This document shows positions 1 through 7,736 of a DNA stretch of 43,848 nt, piece by piece. This DNA comes from a virus: positions 1-43,848 of IMG/VR virus record IMGVR_UViG_3300042564_006474, one strand, 5' to 3'. Numbering within the stretch: the stretch's first letter is position 1; each line of letters opens with the position of its first letter. Below the pieces are notes generated by a model. The model saw nothing but the letters and a program-made list of their open reading frames with translations, did not search any database and was not told the DNA's origin. A program made the translations under genes and the position numbers.

Positions 1-791
1 ACCTCGTTGAAGATGGTGTGCCAGATGAGATTGCGCGGTTTGCCCGCCCCGAGGAAATGGCAGAACTCCAAGGTCAATGTGGAATCAAGAAACAGGTCAT
101 GCTGATGCACGAGCCTGCCGAAGGGGCTGAGCAGTGCAGTGAGCGGAGTCAGAATCCCCATGGCGACGGCGATGCTGGTCAGGCTCTCCACCTGCCCTTC
201 CGACAGCCCGGTGCCCTCCATCAGATCGCGGCGGACAAACTTGCGCACATCCGGGTGTTCCACGATGTAGGTCAGGAGTCGGGCGGTTTGGGTGGCATCG
301 AGAGAGTAGCAATTGCTGACTTGGAGCTTGGGAGCATCCGAGCGCTTGGGGGCCTTGCTGGCAGGCTTGGACACCATCGGCGATGTGGTCAAAGCGGGCG
401 AATTCTCGGGCGTGCCTTCCGTGTCAGGTGTTTCATTTTCCTCAGGAGGATCATCCGATGCCTGAGGAGGTGCCTCGGGCGATACAGGGTTCTCGGCTTG
501 TTGACCGGCAAGGGCATCCGTGAGCTTCAAAAGCACGGCCGAGCTTTCCTTGATGCCTGGAACTTTCTGCAAATCGGCCACGGAGGCGGCAAGGACCGAT
601 GAAGCACTCCCAAATCTCGCGAGCAGGGCCTCCGCCAGCGGGCGGACATCCCTACGAGGAATCGAGTAGGTGAGCAGCAACTCAAGCAACGAGGTCTCGT
701 CCGTGGCCGAGGCATCACCAGCGAGAAACTTGGCACGCAGTCGCTCCCGGTGGCCGGAGCTTTCTGGAATTGGTGCTGTTGTGTCGCTCAT
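1..791 (-). CDS. RadC N-terminal-like / DUF4007-like protein, partial (C-terminus off the left edge)
   Basis: An open frame runs from an ATG at 791 off the left edge (263 codons, no stop). Residues about 11-90 look like the RadC N-terminal helical region with a helix-hairpin-helix: GHRERLRAKFL, LLELLLTYSIPRRDVRPLA, and later LQKVPGIKESSA. A Pro/Glu-rich linker (about 90-130) follows. The C-terminal part resembles DUF4007, with its D-x-FLD...TL...H..L......W..xFNE pattern (HDLFLDSTLTLEFCHFLG, IWHTIFNEV). The RadC metalloprotease-like (JAB) domain is not seen. DUF4007 proteins are often encoded near PAPS-reductase-like and DNA sulfur-modification genes, so the missing sequence to the left matters. 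It lies 59 nt downstream of the previous leftward gene. Function is inferred only. Confidence 0.7.
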   Translation of the reverse strand, partial: MSDTTAPIPESSGHRERLRAKFLAGDASATDETSLLELLLTYSIPRRDVRPLAEALLARFGSASSVLAASVADLQKVPGIKESSAVLLKLTDALAGQQAENPVSPEAPPQASDDPPEENETPDTEGTPENSPALTTSPMVSKPASKAPKRSDAPKLQVSNCYSLDATQTARLLTYIVEHPDVRKFVRRDLMEGTGLSEGQVESLTSIAVAMGILTPLTALLSPFGRLVHQHDLFLDSTLTLEFCHFLGAGKPRNLIWHTIFNE

Positions 792-850
792 GTGGTGATT
801 ATCGAGGCTAAGAAAAGGGTGGGACAAATACGGGGGCAGGGTGTGAAAAA

Positions 851-1918
851 CTAAGAATTCTCGTCAGGAAACTGGAATTCGATCTGTTGTTGGGCGTCGT
901 CGGGGGCATCCACGAGTTTGAGGCTGGCAACTTTCATCAGCCGGGCTCGGCCGCCGGCGTCGCGCTCGACCCGTCCGCGGACCTCGACCCGGTGATTGAG
1001 CCACTTCGAGGCGATCCGGTCGGCGACCTTCGGGCCGTAGATGCACCGTAGGTCGGTGACGAAGCCGCCCTCGATGCCGCGGACCTCGAATCGCTTGTCG
1101 TCAAGGTCGGTTTCCCGGACGACACCGGTGATCGTGATGACCTCGGTTCGCTTGACGGGGGTGGCGAGGATGTGGCGCACCGTCTGACGGCTGTCCTTGG
1201 TGAGGGGTTTGATGTCAGCGGCACGGACTCCCCCGCCTGCGATGGTGACCGCGTTGATGCCGTGGGACCGGCCGGACGGGGCAAGCTCCCGGACCGCGAT
1301 GAGGGCGGAATCGCGCAGCTTCGGATCGGTGATGGTCTGCTTCACCTCCTCCTCGACCGCCGCCTCGCTGTCGAGTTCCGAGAGCGAGAAACTGACCTGC
1401 TTGATCGCCGCCACGGCACTGACGACCGCCTGGTAGAGCGGGTCGTTTGCGTTGAGCACCGTGTCTTCGGGGCGTGGGAGCGAGAACCCGAATCGGACGG
1501 TGCCGTTGTGGACCAGAGAGCTGAAGCCAAGCTCCATCTCCTCGGGCATGTGAAATGGCTCTCCGCTCTGGGGATCGCGGACGCCGGCCACCGCCTTGGT
1601 GACCTGGGCCACGTTCTTGCGGACCTTGGCGAAAGTCGAGGTGACGATGTTGAGCTTCGGGTGGGCGATCTGGGTGGCGGGCCCGCGCAATTCGACGGTG
1701 AGGTCGGATTCGTCGAGCATCTTTGCCAGCGGCAGCTCGTTGACGTAGAGTTCCCGTAGCCACTGGAACTGGTCAGCCGCCATGTCCTGGAAGAAGGCGG
1801 GATCGGCGTTGCCGTGGAGCTTGACCCACTCGTGGGCGGCGGCGATCTGCTCGATGAGGTCCCGCGCCTTGCGGTCCACCAACTGTTGCCAGGGAAGGTT
1901 GTCGCCGGGTGGAATCAT
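851..1918 (-). CDS. Uncharacterised 355-residue protein with a C-terminal OB-like region
   Basis: No family was recognised with certainty. The N-terminal two thirds is mostly helical and charged. Residues about 255-340 have the alternating beta pattern of a small OB-like barrel: ITITGVVRETDLDDKRFEV, then a conserved-looking RCIYGPKVADRIASKWL, then VEVRGRVERDAGGRARLMKV. The ATG start overlaps the stop of the upstream nucleotidyltransferase-like gene (four-base ATGA overlap), which indicates translational coupling and probably a shared complex. Codon use is host-like and GC-rich. It is the third gene of the leftward cluster and lies outside the phage modules. A role in the same accessory or defence locus as its neighbours is an inference from synteny. 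Confidence 0.8.
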   Translation of the reverse strand: MIPPGDNLPWQQLVDRKARDLIEQIAAAHEWVKLHGNADPAFFQDMAADQFQWLRELYVNELPLAKMLDESDLTVELRGPATQIAHPKLNIVTSTFAKVRKNVAQVTKAVAGVRDPQSGEPFHMPEEMELGFSSLVHNGTVRFGFSLPRPEDTVLNANDPLYQAVVSAVAAIKQVSFSLSELDSEAAVEEEVKQTITDPKLRDSALIAVRELAPSGRSHGINAVTIAGGGVRAADIKPLTKDSRQTVRHILATPVKRTEVITITGVVRETDLDDKRFEVRGIEGGFVTDLRCIYGPKVADRIASKWLNHRVEVRGRVERDAGGRARLMKVASLKLVDAPDDAQQQIEFQFPDENS

Positions 1919-2388
1919 AGTTTCAGGCGGATGATGCCCTTGCGAAGAGCCTTGATGTCGTTGCCGAAGCGCCAGGCTTCTTCGGCTTTCACATTCTGAT
2001 ACCAGTCGAAGTAATCCTTGGCATTCAGCAGGCCAGGCACGGCAACGCGCAACGTCACCTTGTAGAGATCGACAAACTCACGCTTCAACCGGGCGCTCAC
2101 GAGCGTTTTCAGGAATCCGGATTTCGCACCTTCAAAGTCGCGTGCCTGCAAAATCACATCGATGTTGCGACAACCTTCCCATGTGGTGATGAAGCTGCCG
2201 TCAAGGTAGAGCGTCACCGCCATGTCAGGGATAAACTCTTGGAGTCGCTGCAAGAACTGGTTGAAGCGATCCAGCAGTTTCGCCCGCTCGCCGGACGACG
2301 CGAACATGCCCCGGACATCATCCAACGACAAGTCGTGGATGCCCTCGGGCAACACTCCTCCGTCAATGATGGATGGGACGCGGCGCAT
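1915..2388 (-). CDS. DUF6932-like protein, nucleotidyltransferase-fold
   Basis: This 157-residue protein begins with a GVLPEGIHDLSLDDVRGMF segment typical of DUF6932 proteins. It then has LYLDGSFITTWEG followed by RNIDVIL at about residues 62-82. This is the G-S-x(n)-D-h arrangement of polymerase-beta-like nucleotidyltransferases, but only one Asp of the usual metal-binding pair is obvious, so activity is uncertain. Such proteins occur in toxin-antitoxin-like and other accessory loci. It starts three bases after the stop of the upstream 206-residue gene and overlaps the next gene by four bases, so the three genes form one operon. The family call rests on motif recognition by eye. Confidence 0.7.
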   Translation of the reverse strand: MRRVPSIIDGGVLPEGIHDLSLDDVRGMFASSGERAKLLDRFNQFLQRLQEFIPDMAVTLYLDGSFITTWEGCRNIDVILQARDFEGAKSGFLKTLVSARLKREFVDLYKVTLRVAVPGLLNAKDYFDWYQNVKAEEAWRFGNDIKALRKGIIRLKL

Positions 2389-2391
2389 GGA

Positions 2392-3012
2392 TCAGGAAGC
2401 GTGTGGAAAGTCTTTACGCTCCGGGACCGGATCGGTTTTCTCCTGATCTAACAATGCTTCCTCAAGCTCGTCCACGCCCGGTTGGGCCAGCGCGGCCAGG
2501 AACTTGGCCATCTCGTTCAGGTCGCAGGTGCGGAGGTTCTCGATTCCGGCGGTCTCGAACTGCCGGAAGCGCTCCTTTTCAGCGTCGGCGATTTCAGGGG
2601 GATAGGTCACGATGATCTTCGTGAGAGGGGAGATGAACGAGATCTTCTGCATCGCGCTCAGAAGCTGGTATTCAAGGTGGCGCTCACGCGGGAAGCGGGA
2701 CCGGGCCTCGATCACCACCTGAAGGCTGGGAACTTCGAAATCAAAGGCGTCCGATTCCTGCCCGAGCCGACCGCCGTAAGGCTCAATGATCTTGAGGATC
2801 TGCGCCTCCAGGTCGTGCAGGGTCCTGCGGGACTCGGCCATCGAGCGGTCACGCTCGATCAGGGCCGTGACGTAGCCGCTGAAGTTGCCTCCGTAGAGAT
2901 TGTCGGCGCGCTGCGACGCGAAGTCGTAGAGCGCCTGGTCCGTGAAATTCACGGATTTGACGCGGCGCTCCAGTGGTTTGTCCTGCCCGGCAGGTGTGGG
3001 GATCTCGTTCAT
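2392..3012 (-). CDS. Ribbon-helix-helix-like N-terminus plus possible PD-(D/E)XK-like domain
   Basis: This is the first gene of the leftward cluster (206 residues). Residues about 20-55 (VKSVNFTDQALYDFASQRAD, then a helix GYVTALIERDR) resemble a ribbon-helix-helix DNA-binding unit. After a coiled helix, residues 85-165 have an alpha/beta pattern with FDFEV, LQVVIEARSR and KIIVTYPPEI. The D...ExR spacing is reminiscent of a nuclease core, but that reading is speculative. Transcription would begin in the 140-bp divergent gap (3013-3153) shared with the rightward phage regulator. It may bind DNA to control its own cluster. No RBS of note precedes the ATG. Confidence 0.7.
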   Translation of the reverse strand: MNEIPTPAGQDKPLERRVKSVNFTDQALYDFASQRADNLYGGNFSGYVTALIERDRSMAESRRTLHDLEAQILKIIEPYGGRLGQESDAFDFEVPSLQVVIEARSRFPRERHLEYQLLSAMQKISFISPLTKIIVTYPPEIADAEKERFRQFETAGIENLRTCDLNEMAKFLAALAQPGVDELEEALLDQEKTDPVPERKDFPHAS

Positions 3013-3047
3013 AACGTGTGAACTGGCGGTGAATGTAAGAGGTCAGC

Positions 3048-3055
3048 CTATTAGG
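3048..3055. other. Candidate left attachment core (weak)
   Basis: The 8-mer CTATTAGG lies in the divergent gap at 3013-3153 and recurs at 43657-43664 upstream of the integrase gene. In position the two copies bracket the whole phage. An 8-bp match between two gaps of this size can arise by chance, so this is only a candidate. Apart from the divergent promoters that must exist here, I see nothing else in the gap. Confidence 0.2.
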
Positions 3056-3153
3056 TGCAAGTAGGAATTTGCGACCGGGTCCGATTTTCCAGTTGTCTGG
3101 TTCCGGCGTATGACATAGAGGTCCTCTCAGACACGAACTGAATCACCCAGCCG

Positions 3154-3372
3154 ATGAAGACCAGTCCCAAGATGCCAACCGCCAAACGAACCCCCAAGCG
3201 TAGCGCGACCACCGCCGCAAACCGTGGAATTCCAACGACTTTTTGGATCCAAGCCGAGGATCTCAAGCACCTGAAGCAGTTCGCGGCCGAGCACCAGCTT
3301 TCTGCCTCGAACGTCATCAACCGGGCGCTCCGCCGCTTCCTCGCCGATGGAAACCCCTTTTTTCGCCCCTGA
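3154..3372 (+). CDS. Small ribbon-helix-helix regulator
   Basis: This 72-residue basic protein has a Lys/Arg-rich tail (residues 1-22). It is followed by a short strand (IPTTFWIQ) and two helices (EDLKHLKQFAAEHQLS and ASNVINRALRRFLADG), the CopG/Arc/MetJ ribbon-helix-helix layout. It is the first rightward phage gene and sits immediately before the replication operon, a usual place for an early autoregulator. Direct and inverted repeats lie right after its stop (3374-3408) and could be its operator. An alternative ATG at 3172 would shorten the tail by six residues. The exact role, repressor of lysis genes or simple autoregulator, cannot be read from the sequence. Confidence 0.75.
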   Translation: MKTSPKMPTAKRTPKRSATTAANRGIPTTFWIQAEDLKHLKQFAAEHQLSASNVINRALRRFLADGNPFFRP

Positions 3373-3373
3373 G

Positions 3374-3408
3374 TCATACAAATCATACACACTGATTCAC
3401 AATGAATC
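3374..3408 (+). promoter_or_regulatory. Candidate operator: direct repeat TCATACA x2 and inverted repeat over a start codon
   Basis: Two TCATACA repeats (3374-3380, 3383-3389; nine-base period) are followed by a perfect six-base inverted repeat GATTCA-CAA-TGAATC (3394-3408) that spans the ATG of the next gene. The tract is AT-rich in a GC-rich neighbourhood and lies between the RHH gene and the recombination operon. RHH proteins bind short repeated boxes, so repression of 3402 onward is plausible but inferred. Confidence 0.4.
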
Positions 3409-4466
3409 CACAGACCACCAACACAGCCGCCCGTTCCCTGGCGATCCGCCGGGGGAAGATCACCCGACCGCAGAAGGTCGTCATTTATGGCCCGGAGGGC
3501 GTCGGTAAGACGACGCTGGCCGGTCAGACACCGGAACCCGTCTTCCTCGACACCGAAGGCGGCACCCACCACCTCGACGTGGTCCGCTTCGACTCCGCGG
3601 CCACCTGGGAGGAGATCACCACCGCCGTGGCCCAGCTTGCGTCAACGCAGCACGGATTCCGGACGCTGGTCATTGACACGGCCGACTGGCTGGAAAAGCG
3701 GCTCGCCGAGCACCTGTGCCGCAAGGCGAGCAAGGAGAGCATCGAGGAATTCGGCTACGGAAAGGGCTGGGTCATCCTGGCCGAGGAGTTCGCCCGCTTC
3801 CTCTCCTCGCTGGAGGCGCTGGTCGCCCGCGGGATGCACGTCGTGTTCCTGGCACACGCCACGGTGCGCAAGTTCGAGGCCCCGGACCAGGCGGGCAGCT
3901 ACGACCGCTTCGAGTTGAAGCTGTCGAAGCAGGTCGCTCCCCTGCTCAAGGAATGGGCCGACGTAGTCCTGTTCGCGACCTACGTCACCCGGACGGTCGA
4001 AAAGGACAGCGGCAAGCTGCGCGGCGTGGGCGGCAAGGAGCGGGTGCTCTTCGCCAACCACACGGCGGCCTTCGACGCCAAGAACCGCCACGGGTTGCCG
4101 GACAAACTTCCGTTCGCCGTCGAGGCCCTGGCCCCGGTGTTCGGCGCGGCGGCGGAGTCGGGGGGCTCCGTCGCCGCCAAGCCGGAAGCCACGGCTCCGG
4201 CTGCATCTCCCGCCCCGGCGGAAAAGGTACCGGCCACCACCCTGACCGACCGGATCTTCGCCGCCTTCCAGAACATCGCCGACATGGCCGATGTGGTTGA
4301 TTTCCTAGTCGCCCGCGGCCAGCTCAAGTTCACCGCCGAAGGGCCGCTGGAGTCCATCGACAACCTCGACCCGGACTATGCGGCCCGGATGCTGGCCGAG
4401 CCGAAGCGCTTCGTCGCCGCCGTCAACGAGTGGGCTGCCGCGAACCGTAAGGAGGTGGCGCCATGA
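3402..4466 (+). CDS. Sak4-like RecA-fold ATPase (phage recombinase)
   Basis: This 354-residue P-loop ATPase has Walker A GPEGVGKTT at about residues 30-38, a FLDTEGG segment after strand 2 and Walker B TLVIDTAD near residue 90. Core ATPase sequence ends around residue 245. A Pro/Ala-rich linker (about 250-285) leads to a C-terminal helical tail. This is the short RecA-like AAA_24/Sak4 type that phages use for single-strand annealing or strand exchange. It is followed, with a four-base overlap, by a RecB/Cas4-like nuclease and then a DUF669-like protein, the usual partners of Sak4 in recombination cassettes. The start has no strong Shine-Dalgarno and lies inside a candidate operator. Confidence 0.85.
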   Translation: MNPQTTNTAARSLAIRRGKITRPQKVVIYGPEGVGKTTLAGQTPEPVFLDTEGGTHHLDVVRFDSAATWEEITTAVAQLASTQHGFRTLVIDTADWLEKRLAEHLCRKASKESIEEFGYGKGWVILAEEFARFLSSLEALVARGMHVVFLAHATVRKFEAPDQAGSYDRFELKLSKQVAPLLKEWADVVLFATYVTRTVEKDSGKLRGVGGKERVLFANHTAAFDAKNRHGLPDKLPFAVEALAPVFGAAAESGGSVAAKPEATAPAASPAPAEKVPATTLTDRIFAAFQNIADMADVVDFLVARGQLKFTAEGPLESIDNLDPDYAARMLAEPKRFVAAVNEWAAANRKEVAP

Positions 4467-5461
4467 GCGCGCTGCGTCCCTCCAACCTGCCGAAACTGGC
4501 GGTGTGCCCGTGCTACGAGAGCAATCCCGTGGCAGGCCCCGCCGCCGAGCGCGGCACCCTGCTCGACACCGCCTTCCGGGCGGAACTCCTCGGGCTGGAA
4601 GAGCGGTTCGTGATCGCCAACAAGTTGACGGCCGACGAGATCGCCGCCGTCGGGTGGGCCGTGTCGATGGTCCGGGCGATGGCCGGCCGCGAGCGGATAC
4701 TCGCCCGCGAGGACGACTGCCGGACCAAGATGCTCGGGCTCACCGGCACCGCCGACGCCATCGTCCCGGCGCGGCTGATGCACTTCGACCTGAAGACCGG
4801 CGTGCGCCGCAACTACCGCGAGCAGATGGCGGCCTACGCGCTCGGGCTGATGCAGGCGCACTTCGCCGCCGAGTGGACCTGTCACCTGCTGTTCTGCGAC
4901 CTGCGCGAGGTCGAAACCTGCAAGTTCACCTACGACCAGGCGCACGATTTGGTCGAGGCGGTCATCCAGTCCTTCCACGATCCGGGCAAGGAGCCGGTGC
5001 CCTGCGAATACTGCGGCTGGTGCGCCAAGGCCGACACCTGCAGCGCCCGCCGCGCCCTCGTCGCCCAAACGCTGCCGGCTGCCGATCCCGGTTTCGACTT
5101 TGATGCCGTGGTGTCCGAACCGGAGAGGCTCGGGCGATTCCTAACCGCCTGCGCCGTCCTCGATGACTTCCGCGAGCGGGCGAAGAAGATCGCCACCGAG
5201 CGACTGAAGACCGGCGGCAGCGTCCCCGGCTGGCGGCTTGTCACCCGCAAAGGCAGCGAGTTCGTCGATTGCGAAACGGTCGGCCACCACATCGGCGCGA
5301 TGGGCTTCGGCCCGGTGCTCGCGGCCTACGGCAATCTATCAGCAACCAAGTTCCGCGACCTGTGGAGCAAGCGGATGCCCGCCGACAAGCCCTTCCCAGA
5401 GGAGGCCATCAAGCACGCCTCCGCCACCACCTATCTCAAGCAAACCAACCCCAAACACTGA
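4463..5461 (+). CDS. Cas4/RecB-like PD-(D/E)XK exonuclease (DUF2800 type)
   Basis: This 332-residue protein has the nuclease core Asp in GTADAIVP and the Asp-x-Lys in HFDLKTG (about residues 95-115), then QMAAYALGLM, the QxxxY motif region of RecB-family nucleases. Cysteines in VCPCYES near the N-terminus and in CEYCGWCAKADTC (about residues 179-191) match the split Fe-S cluster of Cas4/AddB-type enzymes. It presumably resects DNA ends for the upstream Sak4-like ATPase. The ATG overlaps the previous stop by four bases. The region after residue 210 is a helical extension. The family call is confident; substrate polarity is unknown. Confidence 0.85.
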   Translation: MSALRPSNLPKLAVCPCYESNPVAGPAAERGTLLDTAFRAELLGLEERFVIANKLTADEIAAVGWAVSMVRAMAGRERILAREDDCRTKMLGLTGTADAIVPARLMHFDLKTGVRRNYREQMAAYALGLMQAHFAAEWTCHLLFCDLREVETCKFTYDQAHDLVEAVIQSFHDPGKEPVPCEYCGWCAKADTCSARRALVAQTLPAADPGFDFDAVVSEPERLGRFLTACAVLDDFRERAKKIATERLKTGGSVPGWRLVTRKGSEFVDCETVGHHIGAMGFGPVLAAYGNLSATKFRDLWSKRMPADKPFPEEAIKHASATTYLKQTNPKH

Positions 5462-5467
5462 ACCACC

Positions 5468-5872
5468 ATGCCCTCATACAACGCCAACACTCCCACCGAA
5501 CGCCCCGACCATGTCGAACCGGGCGATTACGAAGTCGAAGTCGTCGATGCGATTGAGACTCTCAGCAAGAGCAACCACGAGATGATCGAGTTGAAGCTGC
5601 GCACCGAAGCCGGCAGCTACCTCTACGACTTCCTCGTCTTCATCCCGTCCGCGTTCTGGAAGATCGACGCGTTCCGCGCCGCCACCGGCGAGGCCGTCAC
5701 TCCCGAGCAGGATGTCGAGATCGTCGCCGACGACCTGATTGGCCGCACCGGCAAAGCCCGCCTCTCGGTCGAGGAATACAACGGCCGCAAGCGCAACAAG
5801 GTCGCCGCGTGGATCACCGGCAACAGCAACTCCAACCAACCCGCACCCAGCAAATCGAATGAACCCTTCTGA
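5468..5872 (+). CDS. DUF669-like protein, probable ssDNA-binding partner
   Basis: This 134-residue protein starts MPSYNANTPTERPDHVEPG and continues with GDYEVEVVDAIETLSKS, then a beta-rich domain ending KVAAWI. The tail is Asn/Pro-rich and finishes acidic-aromatic (NEPF), as in many SSB-like proteins. The arrangement fits DUF669, which occurs next to phage recombinases and nucleases. Its start has an AACCACC leader rather than a Shine-Dalgarno, six bases after the nuclease stop. The end overlaps the next small gene. I infer single-strand binding from composition, the tail and context, not from a diagnostic motif. Confidence 0.7.
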   Translation: MPSYNANTPTERPDHVEPGDYEVEVVDAIETLSKSNHEMIELKLRTEAGSYLYDFLVFIPSAFWKIDAFRAATGEAVTPEQDVEIVADDLIGRTGKARLSVEEYNGRKRNKVAAWITGNSNSNQPAPSKSNEPF

Positions 5873-6185
5873 GACCGATACTGGCAAGCCATGGGACGCA
5901 GGGAGAGCCTGGCGGATGTTTGAAGAGCTTGCCACGACCTTGTTGGGGAGCAGGGCACTCGCCAAGGCATGCGTGGACCACTTCGACTACGCGCTGAAGC
6001 TGCGCACCGGCGAGGTCATCCGTTTCACGGATGCTGAGATCATTCGACCGGGCTGGATTCATCTGGAGGTCCGTGAACCTGCCGCCCAGCCGCGCATGAA
6101 TCGACTGCCGTTCATGGCAGATAGAGGGATCGACGTCCGGATCGACGAGATCGTGTGGGTCATGGACGCCCCGGAAGGAAGCTGA
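5859..6185 (+). CDS. Hypothetical 108-residue protein
   Basis: An ATG at 5859, inside the end of the previous gene, gives 108 residues beginning MNPSETDTGKPWDAGRAW and ending VMDAPEGS. A longer in-frame extension back to 5739 lies entirely inside the DUF669-like gene, so the shorter form is preferred. The middle has LKLRTGEVIRFTDAEIIRPG followed by WIHLEV, an SH3- or Sm-like beta series. It ends with IDEIVWVMDAPEGS, similar to phage proteins that report small DNA- or RNA-binding barrels. No family is recognised. It is co-transcribed with the recombination genes. Confidence 0.65.
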   Translation: MNPSETDTGKPWDAGRAWRMFEELATTLLGSRALAKACVDHFDYALKLRTGEVIRFTDAEIIRPGWIHLEVREPAAQPRMNRLPFMADRGIDVRIDEIVWVMDAPEGS

Positions 6186-6201
6186 ACCTGTCACAACGAA
6201 G

Positions 6202-7722
6202 ATGAACACATCCAATCAAATGGGCCTCCGCGCCTATCAGCACAAGGCGCTCAAGGAAATCCACACGGGATTCGAAGAGTTCGACCGCCAGCTCGGCGTG
6301 CTGCCGACGGGAGCGGGCAAGACAATCCTGTTCAGCCGCCTTGCGGACGACATCCAGCCACAGCGCACGTTGATCCTCGCCCACCGCGAGGAACTCATCA
6401 CCCAGGCGGTGGACAAGCTCCGCAGTTCCACCGGCCTCGAAGCGCAGGTCGAGATGGGTGACGACCGTGCGTCGCTCGATGCCCCGGTGGTCGTCGCCTC
6501 GGTGCAGACGCTCATGCGTGAAAAACGCCGTGAGCGTTGGCCGCGGGATCATTTCGGACTCGTGGTCGTCGATGAGGCGCACCATGCGCTCGCTGACAGC
6601 TATCTCAACACGCTGCGGCATTTCCACGACCACGCGAAGGTGCTGGGCGTCACCGCGACGCCCGACCGCGGCGACAAGCGGAACCTTGGACGCTATTTCC
6701 AGAACATCGCGTGCGAGGTCACGTTGCTCGACCTCATCAAGCAGGGCTGGCTTTCGCCGATCCGGGTGAAGACCGTGCCATTGAAGGTGGACCTGCGCGG
6801 CGTGCGCACCACGGCCGGCGATTACAGTGCCGACGACCTTGGCCACGCGCTGGAGCCCTACCTGGAGCAGATCGCCGACGTGTTGGTCGAACACCGTCAC
6901 CGCAAGACGCTCGTGTTCCTGCCGCTCATCAAGGTGTCGCAGCAGTTCGCGCAACTCTGCCGTGAGCGCGGGTTGTTGGCCGAGCATGTGGATGGCCAGA
7001 CGAGCGAACGGCAGGCCGCGTTGGAACGGTTCCGGCGAGACGAGACGCGGGTGCTTACCAACGCGATGTTACTCACCGAAGGTTATGACGAGCCGAGCAT
7101 CGACTGTGTCGTGTGCCTGCGTCCGACGAAGGTTCGCTCGCTGTATTCGCAGATCATCGGTCGCGGCACCCGCATGTGGGCGGGCAAGGATCATCTGCTG
7201 GTGCTGGATTTCCTCTGGCAGTCGGAGGAGCACAGCCTGGTCAGTCCGGCCCACCTGATCGCCGAAGACGAGGAGGATGCGCGTGCCATCGCCGAAAAAC
7301 TCGGTGGCGACGGCGATCTCGAAGAAGCTCGCGAGGCGGTCAATGCTGACCGGACGCGCACGCTGGCCGAACGGCTCCGCGCCAACCGCGCCCGCCGTGG
7401 CAGTGTGCTCGATCCCCTGGAGCTTGCCGTGACGCTCAACGAGGCGGCCTTGGCGGAATTCGTGCCGACCATGGCATGGCAGGGGCAGGCCCCGACCACC
7501 AAGCAACTCGATGTGCTTGGCAGGTTCGGTCTCGATACCAACGCCATCCTCAGCAAGGGGCACGCCTCGTTGCTGCTCGACCGGCTGATCACCCGTCGCC
7601 AGCTCGGGCTTGCCACGCCCAAACAGGTTCGCGTGCTGCGTCGCCGCGGTCATCCCCACCCTGAAACCGCCACGTTCGAGGAGGCGCGTGAGTTCCTCGA
7701 TGCCTGTTTTTCCAACCGCTGA
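6202..7722 (+). CDS. SF2 DEAH-type DNA helicase
   Basis: This 506-residue superfamily 2 helicase has a Q-like segment GLRAYQHKALKEI, Walker A LPTGAGKT (about 33-40), motif Ia LILAHREEL, Walker B VVVDEAHHA (about 122-130) and motif III GVTATPDR (about 149-156). The second RecA domain includes motif VI QIIGRGTRM (about 317-325). After about residue 380 comes a helical C-terminal region with no recognised nuclease. It resembles phage and type III restriction-like helicases that act in replication fork or recombination steps. It lies 16 nt after the previous gene and 14 nt before the primase-helicase, in one operon. Confidence 0.9.
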   Translation: MNTSNQMGLRAYQHKALKEIHTGFEEFDRQLGVLPTGAGKTILFSRLADDIQPQRTLILAHREELITQAVDKLRSSTGLEAQVEMGDDRASLDAPVVVASVQTLMREKRRERWPRDHFGLVVVDEAHHALADSYLNTLRHFHDHAKVLGVTATPDRGDKRNLGRYFQNIACEVTLLDLIKQGWLSPIRVKTVPLKVDLRGVRTTAGDYSADDLGHALEPYLEQIADVLVEHRHRKTLVFLPLIKVSQQFAQLCRERGLLAEHVDGQTSERQAALERFRRDETRVLTNAMLLTEGYDEPSIDCVVCLRPTKVRSLYSQIIGRGTRMWAGKDHLLVLDFLWQSEEHSLVSPAHLIAEDEEDARAIAEKLGGDGDLEEAREAVNADRTRTLAERLRANRARRGSVLDPLELAVTLNEAALAEFVPTMAWQGQAPTTKQLDVLGRFGLDTNAILSKGHASLLLDRLITRRQLGLATPKQVRVLRRRGHPHPETATFEEAREFLDACFSNR

Positions 7723-7736
7723 CTTCCGACTACTTC

